From: Ignavibacteria bacterium
GTDB lineage: Bacteria; Bacteroidota; Ignavibacteria; Tepidaquicellales; Tepidaquicellaceae
Assembly: GCA_019694675.1 (NCBI GenBank)
Contig: JAIBBK010000013.1
Coordinates: forward strand, 1 to 64,000
Direction of reading: 5' to 3'
DNA length: 64,000 nucleotides
Of the stretch, positions 43,746-51,784 are shown piece by piece (positions within the stretch are counted from its first letter, which is position 1; every line of letters begins with the position of its first letter). The position numbers and the translations under genes were made by a program. The notes beneath the pieces are model-generated. The model saw only the letters and a list, made by a program, of their open reading frames with translations, had not been told where the DNA came from and searched no databases.

Positions 43746-45071
43746 TTATTTCACAAGCAGAAGCTTCTTCGTTTCGCTGAAATTTCCTGCACTAAGCGTG
43801 TAAAAATACACTCCCGAGTTCAAACCGGAAGTTGCCGTGAAATCTGCTGTATAATTGCCTGCATTCATGAACTTATCCGCTAAGACAGCGACTTCTTTTC
43901 CGAGTGCATCATATACTTTAAGTGTAACATTTGAGGATACGGGAATTGAGAAGTCAATTTTTGTGGAAGGATTGAACGGATTAGGATAGTTCTGACCGAG
44001 CTTGTAATCGGCCGGAACCTCTCCGCTTGTATTGCTGATCCCCGATGGATTTCCATACCTCATGAATACTCCAAGATTACCGCCGGAGAAACCCAGATTG
44101 GCATTTATGAACTGCATGTGCTGAATGCCGTTAGTTTGTCCGAGTGCAGGAAGTGTTTCTTCAGTCCAGGATGTGCCGAGATTGGTTGTCTTGTAGACCT
44201 TGTAAGCAAGACCATCGCTAAGGCTCAAGCGTATAGTGTTTGAGCCGTCTTTCATCCCGTGGAAATTGATAGCGGCAAATGCGGTGAATCCGGAAGGAGG
44301 AGTCACTGTTGTCCAGGAGTTTCCGCCGTCAGTTGTCTTTCTTATGTCACTGCCGTTAGAGCCTGCTAGACCGTTGTTATTGTCTGTGAAAGCAATCGCC
44401 TGATAATACAGCCCCTGAGCGCCGCCAGTACCTGAAACATTTACCGAGCTCCAGTTGCCCCCGCCGTAACCGGCAGTGGTTTTGTAGATCTTTGCATTTG
44501 GTGCGCTTGCGGCCAGATTTGCGGAGCCAATCCAAAATTTTGATGTATCAATCCAATCCCATGCATTTACGACGCCGAATTCATTTCCTGCGATCGGAGC
44601 ATTAGGAGATAATAGCCAGTTAGTTCCTCCGTTGGTCGTGTATCTGAACTGATACGGCTGTCCTGAACCTGTCGGATCACCGTAGTAAACGCCATAGTTT
44701 GCATTGAACATATTGATTCCGTTCGTAAAACTACCAGACAGCGAGAACTGCAGTGTCCATGAACTCCCGCCGTCGGTTGTCTTGTAAATGCTGCCACTGA
44801 CAGTACCAACCCAGCAAGTAGTTGTGTCAAGTGCTGATATTCCGTAAAGGTTTCCTGTCGGGAGACCTGTATTTCTCAGGAGCCAGGTTGTGCCCCCGTC
44901 GGTGGTCTTGTACAATCTGTTTGCATCGCAAGCCGCCCAGATAACGTTCTGGTTCACAACACTGATGGTATTTACGTTGGGATTGGTCGGGATCTGGCTG
45001 ACGACAGTCCACTGCGCAAATGAGGCGCCGGAAACCAGGATGGTCATCAAGAGTGTAAGAAAGTTCTTCAT
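43746..45071 (-). CDS. Secreted Ycf48/BNR-like propeller with T9SS type A sorting domain (paralogue)
   Basis: 441 residues from the ATG at 45071; an in-frame ATG 11 codons upstream would add a non-signal extension. Signal peptide ends GASFAQW. Asp-box repeats parallel the 42299 protein one for one (TTDGGTTWLLR, TTDGGSSWTLQ, TTNGGTNWLLS, TTDGGNSWTTV), with shared stretches such as SGLPTGNLYGIS-type text (TGLPTGNLYGISAL) and VNAWDWIDTS. C-terminal sorting domain: QNYPNPFNPSTKIDFSIP, LKVYDALGKEVAVL, ending SETKKLLLVK. Likely a tandem duplication product with the 42299 gene. Surface role unknown. Confidence 0.9.
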   Translation of the reverse strand: MKNFLTLLMTILVSGASFAQWTVVSQIPTNPNVNTISVVNQNVIWAACDANRLYKTTDGGTTWLLRNTGLPTGNLYGISALDTTTCWVGTVSGSIYKTTDGGSSWTLQFSLSGSFTNGINMFNANYGVYYGDPTGSGQPYQFRYTTNGGTNWLLSPNAPIAGNEFGVVNAWDWIDTSKFWIGSANLAASAPNAKIYKTTAGYGGGNWSSVNVSGTGGAQGLYYQAIAFTDNNNGLAGSNGSDIRKTTDGGNSWTTVTPPSGFTAFAAINFHGMKDGSNTIRLSLSDGLAYKVYKTTNLGTSWTEETLPALGQTNGIQHMQFINANLGFSGGNLGVFMRYGNPSGISNTSGEVPADYKLGQNYPNPFNPSTKIDFSIPVSSNVTLKVYDALGKEVAVLADKFMNAGNYTADFTATSGLNSGVYFYTLSAGNFSETKKLLLVK

Positions 45072-45103
45072 TGCTTCGTTGGGTTTAGTTTTTAATAACT
45101 GCA

Positions 45104-45111
45104 CAAATATA
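45104..45111 (-). promoter_or_regulatory. Candidate -7 element (TATATTTG) of the 43746 gene
   Basis: On the minus strand TATATTTG continues with TGCAG, the same extension as at 15429, 32 bases before the ATG at 45071. No clear -33 TTG. Confidence 0.4.
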
Positions 45112-45137
45112 TTTCACGGCGAGAACTAAATTAAGCC

Positions 45138-45175
45138 ATAAAAAAAAAATGCCTGCCGCGTGATGAGACAGGCAT
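45138..45175 (-). terminator. Rho-independent terminator of the 45200 gene
   Basis: ATGCCTG (45149-45155) pairs with CAGGCAT (45169-45175); ten A on the plus strand at about 45140-45149 give the T-tract on the minus strand. Confidence 0.85.
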
Positions 45176-45199
45176 GTAAAACCGAATGCAACTGTTGCG

Positions 45200-46561
45200 T
45201 TATTTGATCAGCATGAGTTTCTTTGTAGCTCTGAATTCTCCCGCACTTAATGTATAGAAATACACGCCTGATGTCATGTTACTTGTAGCATTGAAATCGA
45301 CTGTATAGTTTCCGGCCTGAGCGAATTCATTTACGACCTCTGCAATTTCCCTGCCCGATGCATCAAACACTTTCAGCATTATGTGTGACGAAACGGGGAC
45401 AGAGAAGTTGATCTTTGTTGAAGGATTGAATGGATTGGGATAGTTCTGCCCGAGACTGAAATGATCGGGAACAATACTGTTCACAGGTTCAATGGACGTA
45501 ACGTTGTCGGTCACTTTAAGAACCGCTCCGTTAGCTGTAACGGCATATCCGTAAACATTCGTACCGCTCCTGTAGAAATCGAAATGCGTTATACCTGTAA
45601 GGCCTGAGGTTGACATAACTGTCCAGTTGAGGCCGCCGTTTGTACTCTTCTTAACAACACCTGTAACGCCCTGATCTGCTGAAAGATAGACCGTGTTGGT
45701 TCCGGAGATCCACTTCAGCCCGCAGTAACCCGACTGTCCTGTACCCGTGTTGATCTGCGTCCATGTTGCTCCCGCATCCGTAGTCCTTGCGATATTGGGA
45801 AGCGATGTGCTTGATGCAACCACACCTGTGAGTTTGTCGTCCTTGAATGCCACACCTGATGTGAAATTTCCTGTCAGCGCAGTGTTTCGCTTGTTCCATG
45901 TTGTACCACCGTCAGTTGTAAGGATGGCTGCAGGCGGCGCAGTATTGCTTCCGAATCCGTAGAACTGATTGTCAATCACAACAATTGAATTCTGAGCAGA
46001 AGCAGTACCGGATTGTCCCGGAGGACTTGTTGCAGTCCAGGTAACGCCTCCGTTAGTTGTCACAGACACATAGTATGGCTGTCCTGCACCAAGCGGCGGA
46101 TCGCTTTGTACAATTCCGAAATTGGGTGTGGTTCTTGAAAAGACAATACCATTGATGAATCCGGCAGAACCGCCGGTTGCGCCAACTTCAGTCCATGTTG
46201 CACCGGCGTCAGTTGTTTTGAAGAATTTTGCATTTCCTCCTGCGCCACCGGATGCGCCGCCGTTGCCTACGTAGGCAGTATTCTCATCAGTTGCCCAGAT
46301 GCAGTAGAGTTCCAGCTGAACGCCTGTTGTCGGGATGGTTGTCCAGTTAGTGCCGCCGTTGGTTGTCCTGAAGACAACTGGAGTACCGTTGGGCCCGCCG
46401 GCAATCCAGGCTACATTCTGGTTCACGACAGAAATGCTGGGGAATGTACCTGCATTTGAAACTGATCCGGCCAAAGTCCATTGGGAGTAGCTGTGTGAAC
46501 TAATGATAATTACCAGCAGGAGAGCAACGATCATCTGAAACGGTAGATAATTTCTTTTCAT
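45200..46561 (-). CDS. Secreted BNR-repeat propeller with T9SS type A sorting domain (divergent paralogue)
   Basis: 453 residues with a signal peptide ending HSYSQW. The propeller region has Asp boxes RTTNGGTNWTTI, TTDAGATWTEV, TTNGGVTWTAT, TTDGGTTWNKR, TTDAGATWTQI and STNGGLNWTVM, so at least six blades. It is related to but clearly more diverged than the pair at 42299 and 43746. C-terminal sorting domain: GQNYPNPFNPSTKINFSVP, LKVFDASGREIAEV, ending RATKKLMLIK. It is first in order of the three propeller genes; each has its own terminator, so they are expressed as separate units. Confidence 0.9.
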   Translation of the reverse strand: MKRNYLPFQMIVALLLVIIISSHSYSQWTLAGSVSNAGTFPSISVVNQNVAWIAGGPNGTPVVFRTTNGGTNWTTIPTTGVQLELYCIWATDENTAYVGNGGASGGAGGNAKFFKTTDAGATWTEVGATGGSAGFINGIVFSRTTPNFGIVQSDPPLGAGQPYYVSVTTNGGVTWTATSPPGQSGTASAQNSIVVIDNQFYGFGSNTAPPAAILTTDGGTTWNKRNTALTGNFTSGVAFKDDKLTGVVASSTSLPNIARTTDAGATWTQINTGTGQSGYCGLKWISGTNTVYLSADQGVTGVVKKSTNGGLNWTVMSTSGLTGITHFDFYRSGTNVYGYAVTANGAVLKVTDNVTSIEPVNSIVPDHFSLGQNYPNPFNPSTKINFSVPVSSHIMLKVFDASGREIAEVVNEFAQAGNYTVDFNATSNMTSGVYFYTLSAGEFRATKKLMLIK

Positions 46562-46668
46562 TTTTCCGTCCGGTTTAATTAATAAAAATGTGAAATCATT
46601 TTATGCAAACTATTCCTAAGAATCAAGATTAATTCCCATTTGCGTGATACGGGCGCCTGAGCTCCTGA

Positions 46669-46799
46669 GCAGGCGGGCTTAAGCCCGCCTGCAGGAACGG
46701 TAACTGCAATTAATCGGCAAGGGCTTGCGTCAGACCTGTGTTATTGTCCATCGCCGGGCTTAAGCCCGGCAAAAAAAAAAGCGGGCTTAAGCCCGCTTT
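46669..46799. repeat. Cluster of three palindromes sharing the core GGGCTTAAGCCC
   Basis: GCAGGCGGGCTT plus its mirror (46669-46692, perfect 24-base palindrome), GCCGGGCTTAAGCCCGGC (46753-46770) and AAAGCGGGCTT plus its mirror (46778-46799, perfect 22-base palindrome). A ten-A run separates the last two. The last copy, 27 bases past the stop at 46826 on the minus strand and followed there by T-rich sequence, may serve as the terminator of the Omp28-like gene. The set looks like a REP/BIME-type cluster. The rest of 46562-46825 holds nothing else I recognise. Confidence 0.75.
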
Positions 46800-46825
46800 G
46801 CAAGTAGTGAAGAAGTTAGTTAATG

Positions 46826-47890
46826 TTATTTCGAAAGTACCATTTTCTTTGTGGCCGAAAAATCTCCCGCCTGAAGCTTGTAGAAGTAAACTCCGCTTGA
46901 AAGCGTTGAACCGTCAAACTCTACACTGTATGAACCTGCATTCAGATAACCGTCAACATAAGTTGCCACCTCGTTGCCAAGCATATCGTAGAATTTCAGC
47001 GAAACCTCTCCGCTCTTCGGAATTGAGAACGAGAAACTTGTGCTCGGATTGAACGGATTGGGATAGTTCTGTGACAGTGCAAAGTCCTGAACAGTCGCAT
47101 TGTTATTTGAAATGCCCGTTGTTCCCGTCAATGGTGTCTTCATTGCCTGCTGTACATTGCTGTTGGCTGAGTAACTTGAACCCTGCAAATATACAAAAAC
47201 ATTAAGATGGCAGTTGTTCGGATCTGCTATCTGCGGTGATGAAGGCACAACATAGTTGATCTGCTTCGTTATTGTTGTTCCGTTTGTCCAAGTTCCCGTA
47301 CTCAGAACCTCTCCTGCATCTCCGTTCATCATACTCTTTACAACATGGCTGTGAACGTAGCTTGGATTTCCTGCACATGAACTGTTGCCCGTTTGACTAT
47401 AGATCAGATTGTCTTCAGTCAGAACATAGTTAATGTAGTAATTTCCGGTCAGCTCCGTATTTGCCGTTACTCTGACAGTTGCTGTCAGTGTCCTTGTTCC
47501 TTCATCATAGCTCTTGTTCGTAACCTCAATGTTCACTCCGGGCTGTATTGTGTTTGTCTGTATCACCACTTCATTGTTCCATGCACTTCTTGAAATGATC
47601 CCGGATTTCCTGCCGACACTCCCGGTTGGGTATGCGCTGAATCCGAACAAACCCCTTATTCCCGCTGAGTAAGTCTGCCAGGGATCGCTTCCGGCCCCGT
47701 GATATCCGAGGACTACAGTGTTCGGATAGTTTACAAGAATTCCGTTGATTATGTCATGTCCGCACGGACACCACTGGCACCAGGTTCCGGTGCAGTATTC
47801 AAGCAGTACGTTGTTTGTCTGCGAATAATTGGTTTTTGGGGAAAAGACGATGACGCCAATAAGCGCCATGATTGTAAGCAATCTTTTCAT
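46826..47890 (-). CDS. Omp28-like thioredoxin-fold protein with T9SS type A sorting domain
   Basis: 354 residues. A short signal peptide (ending TNYSQ). The following LLEYCTGTWCQWCPCG with C-x-x-C type cysteines and VVLGYHGAGSDPW is the signature of Omp28-related outer-membrane proteins, a thioredoxin-like fold common in this phylum. The middle is a beta-rich domain (EGTRTLTATVRVTANTELTG). The C terminus is the T9SS sorting domain: SQNYPNPFNPSTSFSFSIP, LKFYDMLGNEVATY, ending SATKKMVLSK. Redox or structural role on the cell surface is unknown. Confidence 0.87.
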   Translation of the reverse strand: MKRLLTIMALIGVIVFSPKTNYSQTNNVLLEYCTGTWCQWCPCGHDIINGILVNYPNTVVLGYHGAGSDPWQTYSAGIRGLFGFSAYPTGSVGRKSGIISRSAWNNEVVIQTNTIQPGVNIEVTNKSYDEGTRTLTATVRVTANTELTGNYYINYVLTEDNLIYSQTGNSSCAGNPSYVHSHVVKSMMNGDAGEVLSTGTWTNGTTITKQINYVVPSSPQIADPNNCHLNVFVYLQGSSYSANSNVQQAMKTPLTGTTGISNNNATVQDFALSQNYPNPFNPSTSFSFSIPKSGEVSLKFYDMLGNEVATYVDGYLNAGSYSVEFDGSTLSSGVYFYKLQAGDFSATKKMVLSK

Positions 47891-48015
47891 TTTTCTGCTG
47901 TGTTAAGTTTGGTAAAGATTTACGCTTAAAAAATGACTTTGCATAAAAAATATCAAGGGATTTTTGAGTGACTCCGCAGAATTGTTGTTCTCGGGCATCC
48001 CGGTTTTACTGGTCC

Positions 48016-48468
48016 TCAAGGGAAAAGCTCCCGGAACCTCTTTTCTCTGAAATCAAAGATCTCCCTTACTTTCCTTTCCACCAGGAGCTTGTGTGGTATT
48101 ATCTCAAGAATACCGCCCGGTGACAGGTATCTGACTACGTCAGTCATCAGCGTTTCATCTCCTCTATCTTCAAAAATATGGTCATGAATCCACATTTTGT
48201 ATGGCCCCTTGAGTTGAGTGTCCGTAAAACTGTGCGGTGGATCCCATTTGGTTATCTCCGTTTTCCACTTGAAAGGTATCCCGTTCAGCCGTATCACATA
48301 CTCAATCAGAGCGCCTTCTTTCATCTCTATGGGCAAAGGCGTTATGATGCGGAAGCCAAGCTGAGGAGGCGTGATCCGGTTGAGGTTTTCGGCATTGCTG
48401 AAGAAATGAAACAACTCCTGCCGGTTTCTTTTGATCAGGGTCTTCTTTTCAAGTATGTGCGGATTCAT
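48016..48468 (-). CDS. SRPBCC (START-like) family protein
   Basis: 150 residues, cytosolic. Fits the polyketide-cyclase/SRPBCC group often annotated as ligand-binding: KRNRQELFHFFSNAENLNRITPP near the start, then WKTEITKWDPPHSFTDTQLKGPY and WIHDHIFEDRGDETLMTD, a helix-grip fold with a hydrophobic ligand cavity. The start ATG overlaps the stop of the DUF2061 gene (ATGA), so the two are translationally coupled. Ligand unknown. Confidence 0.82.
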   Translation of the reverse strand: MNPHILEKKTLIKRNRQELFHFFSNAENLNRITPPQLGFRIITPLPIEMKEGALIEYVIRLNGIPFKWKTEITKWDPPHSFTDTQLKGPYKMWIHDHIFEDRGDETLMTDVVRYLSPGGILEIIPHKLLVERKVREIFDFREKRFRELFP

Positions 48469-48941
48469 GCAGGTTCGGTTATAGTATTTTCAGAAAGATC
48501 TTTCTTATATCTTGTGATCTTGTTCCAGAGTCTTTCGTGCAGATAGAAGAGAAACATTTTTGTAAAAACTTCAGTGAATCCAATTTCAAATGCCTGTGTG
48601 ATTTGCCCCGTTACGAGGTAAGCAATGACAATGGTGTCAAGAGTTCCTATCACTCTCCAGCTGATTCCTTTTGCAACACTCCGCCAGTGCTTGTCTTCAT
48701 AGGAAATGACTCCTCCCGAAGCAATCGACTGCCTTCCAACTTTGAGCTTTCCCCAAACCCGCTCATGAACATAGTAAAGAAATATCTTTGTGAAAAGCTC
48801 GATACCGCCGATCTTTACAGCCAGATTCAGCTTTCCGGTGAATATGAATGAAAGAAGGATAGTGTCAAGTGTTCCGATTATCCTCCAGGAAATTCCCTTC
48901 AGAAGGCTGATCCGTCTGGAGTAATGATTTGCCAAAGCCAA
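48465..48941 (-). CDS. Tandem DUF2061 membrane protein
   Basis: 158 residues made of two copies of DUF2061: residues ~13-65 with KGISWRIIGTLDTILLSFI and FTKIFLYYVHERVWGKL, and residues ~88-145 with KGISWRVIGTLDTIVIAYL and FTKMFLFYLHERLWNKI. Each copy has two membrane helices. Single-copy DUF2061 proteins are common; here an internal duplication is plain. The start appears to be TTG at 48941 since no ATG precedes the first copy. Function unknown; the coupled SRPBCC gene is the only clue. Confidence 0.85.
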   Translation of the reverse strand: MALANHYSRRISLLKGISWRIIGTLDTILLSFIFTGKLNLAVKIGGIELFTKIFLYYVHERVWGKLKVGRQSIASGGVISYEDKHWRSVAKGISWRVIGTLDTIVIAYLVTGQITQAFEIGFTEVFTKMFLFYLHERLWNKITRYKKDLSENTITEPA

Positions 48942-49076
48942 AAATTGAGTCGGACAAGATGCAAATTCATTCTTAATTTTTAAAGCACTAAGTTTTATGA
49001 TGAGTTGACTGAAGCAATTGCTTGTTCATTTGATTTCTCCGCTCATTGACTTAGTTTGACGGAAAAAATTTCCGGA

Positions 49077-49634
49077 ATGTCTGTTCAGAGAATTACTGAA
49101 GCAATTGAAAAGCTCGGCGCGATCAGCAGTAAGGTGAAAGGGAATTTTGAAGGGCTCGATTCAGCAAAGCTGAACATGAAGATCACGCCGCAATCCTGGA
49201 GCATCGGTCAATGCATTGATCATCTGACGGTTTCCAACAGGTCATATTTCCCGCAACTTAAGGCTGCCGCCAGTGGAACTTTGCAGCCAGGCATCTGGGG
49301 AAAGGTGCCTTTGCTCCCTGGACTTTTTGGAAAGATGCTTGTCAAATCTGTGAGCCCTGACGAGAAGAAGAAATTCAAAACCATGAACCCATTTGAACCT
49401 TCATACAGCGATCTTGATCCCGGGGTTATAAGTAGCTTTCTGGATACTCAGGATGAACTTACCGGACTGATTTCGAATCTAAGCCGGACTGATTTCAGGA
49501 AGACCATCATAACTTCGCCTGCATCCGGAATTATCACCTATTCGCTGGATGATCTGTTAGACATAATCACTCTTCACGAAGAAAGGCACTACCGTCAGGC
49601 CATGCGAACGGCGGAACACTTCAAAATGCTGTGA
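49077..49634 (+). CDS. DinB-like four-helix-bundle protein
   Basis: 185 residues from the ATG at 49077; a TTG 21 bases upstream is possible. The DinB/YfiT-like fold is suggested by SIGQCIDHLTVSNRSYF (first metal-binding His in the helix) and LHEERHYRQAMR near the C terminus (two more His), a three-histidine metal site. Members act as thiol transferases (bacillithiol or similar) or of unknown function. It is a stand-alone plus-strand gene among minus-strand genes and converges on the sialidase-fold gene. The exact reaction cannot be read. Confidence 0.82.
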   Translation: MSVQRITEAIEKLGAISSKVKGNFEGLDSAKLNMKITPQSWSIGQCIDHLTVSNRSYFPQLKAAASGTLQPGIWGKVPLLPGLFGKMLVKSVSPDEKKKFKTMNPFEPSYSDLDPGVISSFLDTQDELTGLISNLSRTDFRKTIITSPASGIITYSLDDLLDIITLHEERHYRQAMRTAEHFKML

Positions 49635-49648
49635 CAGTCATTACCGGT

Positions 49649-51337
49649 TCACTTCAGCACTGTCAGTTTCTTTGTTCCGGCATAATTGCCTGACTGAAGC
49701 CTGTAAAAATAGACTCCACCTGAAAGTACGGATGCATCAAAAGAAACTTCGTATGAACCCGGATCCATTATACCTTCTGCAAGTGAAGCAACTTCCCTTC
49801 CGAGCATGTCATAAACCTTCAGACTTATCGCCCCTCTTGATGCTACGTCGAATCTTATCTTTGTTTCCGGATTGAACGGGTTTGGATAGTTCTGATAAAG
49901 GTTGTAATCCGTTGGAACTGCATCGGAGTACTGTGCTATTCCTGAAGGTGTCGTGTACAAAGCTGTATAAATTTCCATGTTAACACCTCCAGCCCTTTCA
50001 TCCGTCCACACGGGGACGATCCGGTCTGAATAATAATCCAGGCAAATGTAATCTCCGAATCTGACAGCAGTGTTCGGCTGGTTTGTAGGTGATGGTTCAG
50101 TACTCAGCAGTGAGTTAACAAAGGAGGCGCCCTGATTGTTTGACCATGCCAGATATGCTTCTATAACGTTGTTGGAGGTTGTGTTCTCCGAACTGTAATA
50201 CAGCACTGCAATATTTCCCTCTTCATCAACTTCGATCCAGGGCCAGCACTGAAGTTTGCCGTTTCCCACCTGATCTCTGTTTATCCTGAACGGCTCCGAC
50301 CAGTTGGCCCCTCTGTTTGTTGACTTTGAGATGAAGACATCCGGATCGCCGTTCCTTGCATCGCACCAAACCGCATATATGTTTCCTCTTCCCGGTCCGT
50401 TGCTTATATCTGCCGCAATGGAAGGCATGGAAATATTACTCGAAGAAATGGTGATTACAGGGCTTGGCCCGCTGGCAATGTCTGTGTCAGTACCGAATGA
50501 AATGCCTCCGTTCGTTGACTTGTCGAATTTCAGCACATCTAGAGGTGTATTGAAATCAAGCCATGTAATGTAAAGCTCTCCGTCAAGGCCGATCGCTATA
50601 TCAGACCCCTGCACACCGTTAATCTCGTCACTTACAGATACTCCGTCGCTCCAGTTAACTCCCGAATTGGACGAGTATGATACTTTTATTCCCGTATTGC
50701 CGCTGAAGCGGGTCCAGGACATGTATAGCCTGTCCAGATAAGGGCTTCCCGGCACCCTGTCATTGTCCATCCACTCTTTGTCTTCTGAGCCCGTATTTGC
50801 AACCAGGTAAGCCTGAGGAAAAGTCTCACCGCCGTCGGTTGACTTGTAAACTCCAAGCCCGCCTGAGTTGCCGATGCATACGACCGCAATGTAAAAGTTG
50901 CCGGCAGAATCAACCGCAACAACCGGATCGCTGTTTCTCGGGAATCCCGGCAATAGCGTAGAGTCGAGAAGCATGCTTTCTGACCAGGTTATTCCGCCGT
51001 CCGTTGAAATGCTGTACCCTACCTGCCTGTTGGTCGGATTTGATACCCCTCTTCTGAAATCTCTCCATGCGGCAACAACCCTCGACGGATCTTTTCTGCT
51101 GATCTTAACCGAAGGTTCATTCTGAGGAGAACTGTCGCCTGATATGTTAACATTGGGAAAGGAAGATAAAGGTGACTGCATCTGCGTGCGGCCTTTAGCC
51201 CCCGGACGTATCTTTGCGATCATTTCTGCCTCTTCGTCAAGCGGCATATATGCTCTTCGCGGCTTATCCTGCGGAATCGCTGATGAGATGACAAAAGTCA
51301 GTATCAGGAATACAAATGCCAAGATTCTTTTGTTCAT
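49649..51337 (-). CDS. Secreted sialidase-fold (BNR) protein with T9SS type A sorting domain
   Basis: 562 residues with a signal peptide (about 1-22, ISSAIPQ). An Asp-box propeller spans ~60-450: SISTDGGITWSES, KSTDGGETFPQ, SYSSNSGVNWSDG, KSTNRGANWSEP and AWSNNQGASFVNS. It is of the exo-sialidase-fold group, but the arginine triad of true sialidases is not evident, so enzymatic function is unproven. The last ~80 residues are the T9SS domain: YQNYPNPFNPETKIRFDV, LKVYDMLGREVASL, ending AGTKKLTVLK. It starts nine bases after the stop of the 51347 gene and may be last in a three-gene run with the TMTC-like gene. Confidence 0.87.
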   Translation of the reverse strand: MNKRILAFVFLILTFVISSAIPQDKPRRAYMPLDEEAEMIAKIRPGAKGRTQMQSPLSSFPNVNISGDSSPQNEPSVKISRKDPSRVVAAWRDFRRGVSNPTNRQVGYSISTDGGITWSESMLLDSTLLPGFPRNSDPVVAVDSAGNFYIAVVCIGNSGGLGVYKSTDGGETFPQAYLVANTGSEDKEWMDNDRVPGSPYLDRLYMSWTRFSGNTGIKVSYSSNSGVNWSDGVSVSDEINGVQGSDIAIGLDGELYITWLDFNTPLDVLKFDKSTNGGISFGTDTDIASGPSPVITISSSNISMPSIAADISNGPGRGNIYAVWCDARNGDPDVFISKSTNRGANWSEPFRINRDQVGNGKLQCWPWIEVDEEGNIAVLYYSSENTTSNNVIEAYLAWSNNQGASFVNSLLSTEPSPTNQPNTAVRFGDYICLDYYSDRIVPVWTDERAGGVNMEIYTALYTTPSGIAQYSDAVPTDYNLYQNYPNPFNPETKIRFDVASRGAISLKVYDMLGREVASLAEGIMDPGSYEVSFDASVLSGGVYFYRLQSGNYAGTKKLTVLK

Positions 51338-51346
51338 GATCCTTAA

Positions 51347-51748
51347 TTAATCGTTTGAGCTGATGATCTTCCTTAATGACAATGCAATTATCCCAAGTAC
51401 GATTCCGTAAATCAGCCCAATGAAAGGGCCGGCAAACAGCAATACATACTGCGGCTGCATTGCTACAGGCAGTTCTCTGAATCCGTCAAGTGACTCCGGA
51501 TTATTCAGAAGGTAAGTGTTGAACATTGCAGATTGTATCACGGCGTTTACAAGCCCGCTCAGAATTCCAACCACAACTCCTTCAACAAAGGGCATCCTTC
51601 CACCTGTCTTAGCTATGAGATATGCGGAGATCAAACCGAACAGGATCCATATTATCAGCTCAAATCCTGACTGAAGAACTCCGTAGACGGAAAGCACCGC
51701 CATTACTGCGCCTACCGCCACAAGGATCATCACCAGCTTCCAGTTCAT
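51347..51748 (-). CDS. Small four-helix integral membrane protein
   Basis: 133 residues with four hydrophobic helices (about 4-24, 30-46, 55-75, 100-125) and little soluble sequence. Gly-rich helices (GVVVGILSGLVNAV, GPFIGLIYGIVLGI). I cannot assign a family. It sits between the TMTC-like gene (36 bases) and the sialidase-fold gene (9 bases), all on the minus strand, so probably one transcript. Confidence 0.7.
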   Translation of the reverse strand: MNWKLVMILVAVGAVMAVLSVYGVLQSGFELIIWILFGLISAYLIAKTGGRMPFVEGVVVGILSGLVNAVIQSAMFNTYLLNNPESLDGFRELPVAMQPQYVLLFAGPFIGLIYGIVLGIIALSLRKIISSND

Positions 51749-51784
51749 TATTGTGTATGTTTTTTTGAATGATTTCTTTGCAGT

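Noticed and set aside
49649..51337. Calling the BNR protein a true sialidase
   Set aside because: Asp boxes show the fold, but the arginine triad and catalytic residues of sialidases were not seen.
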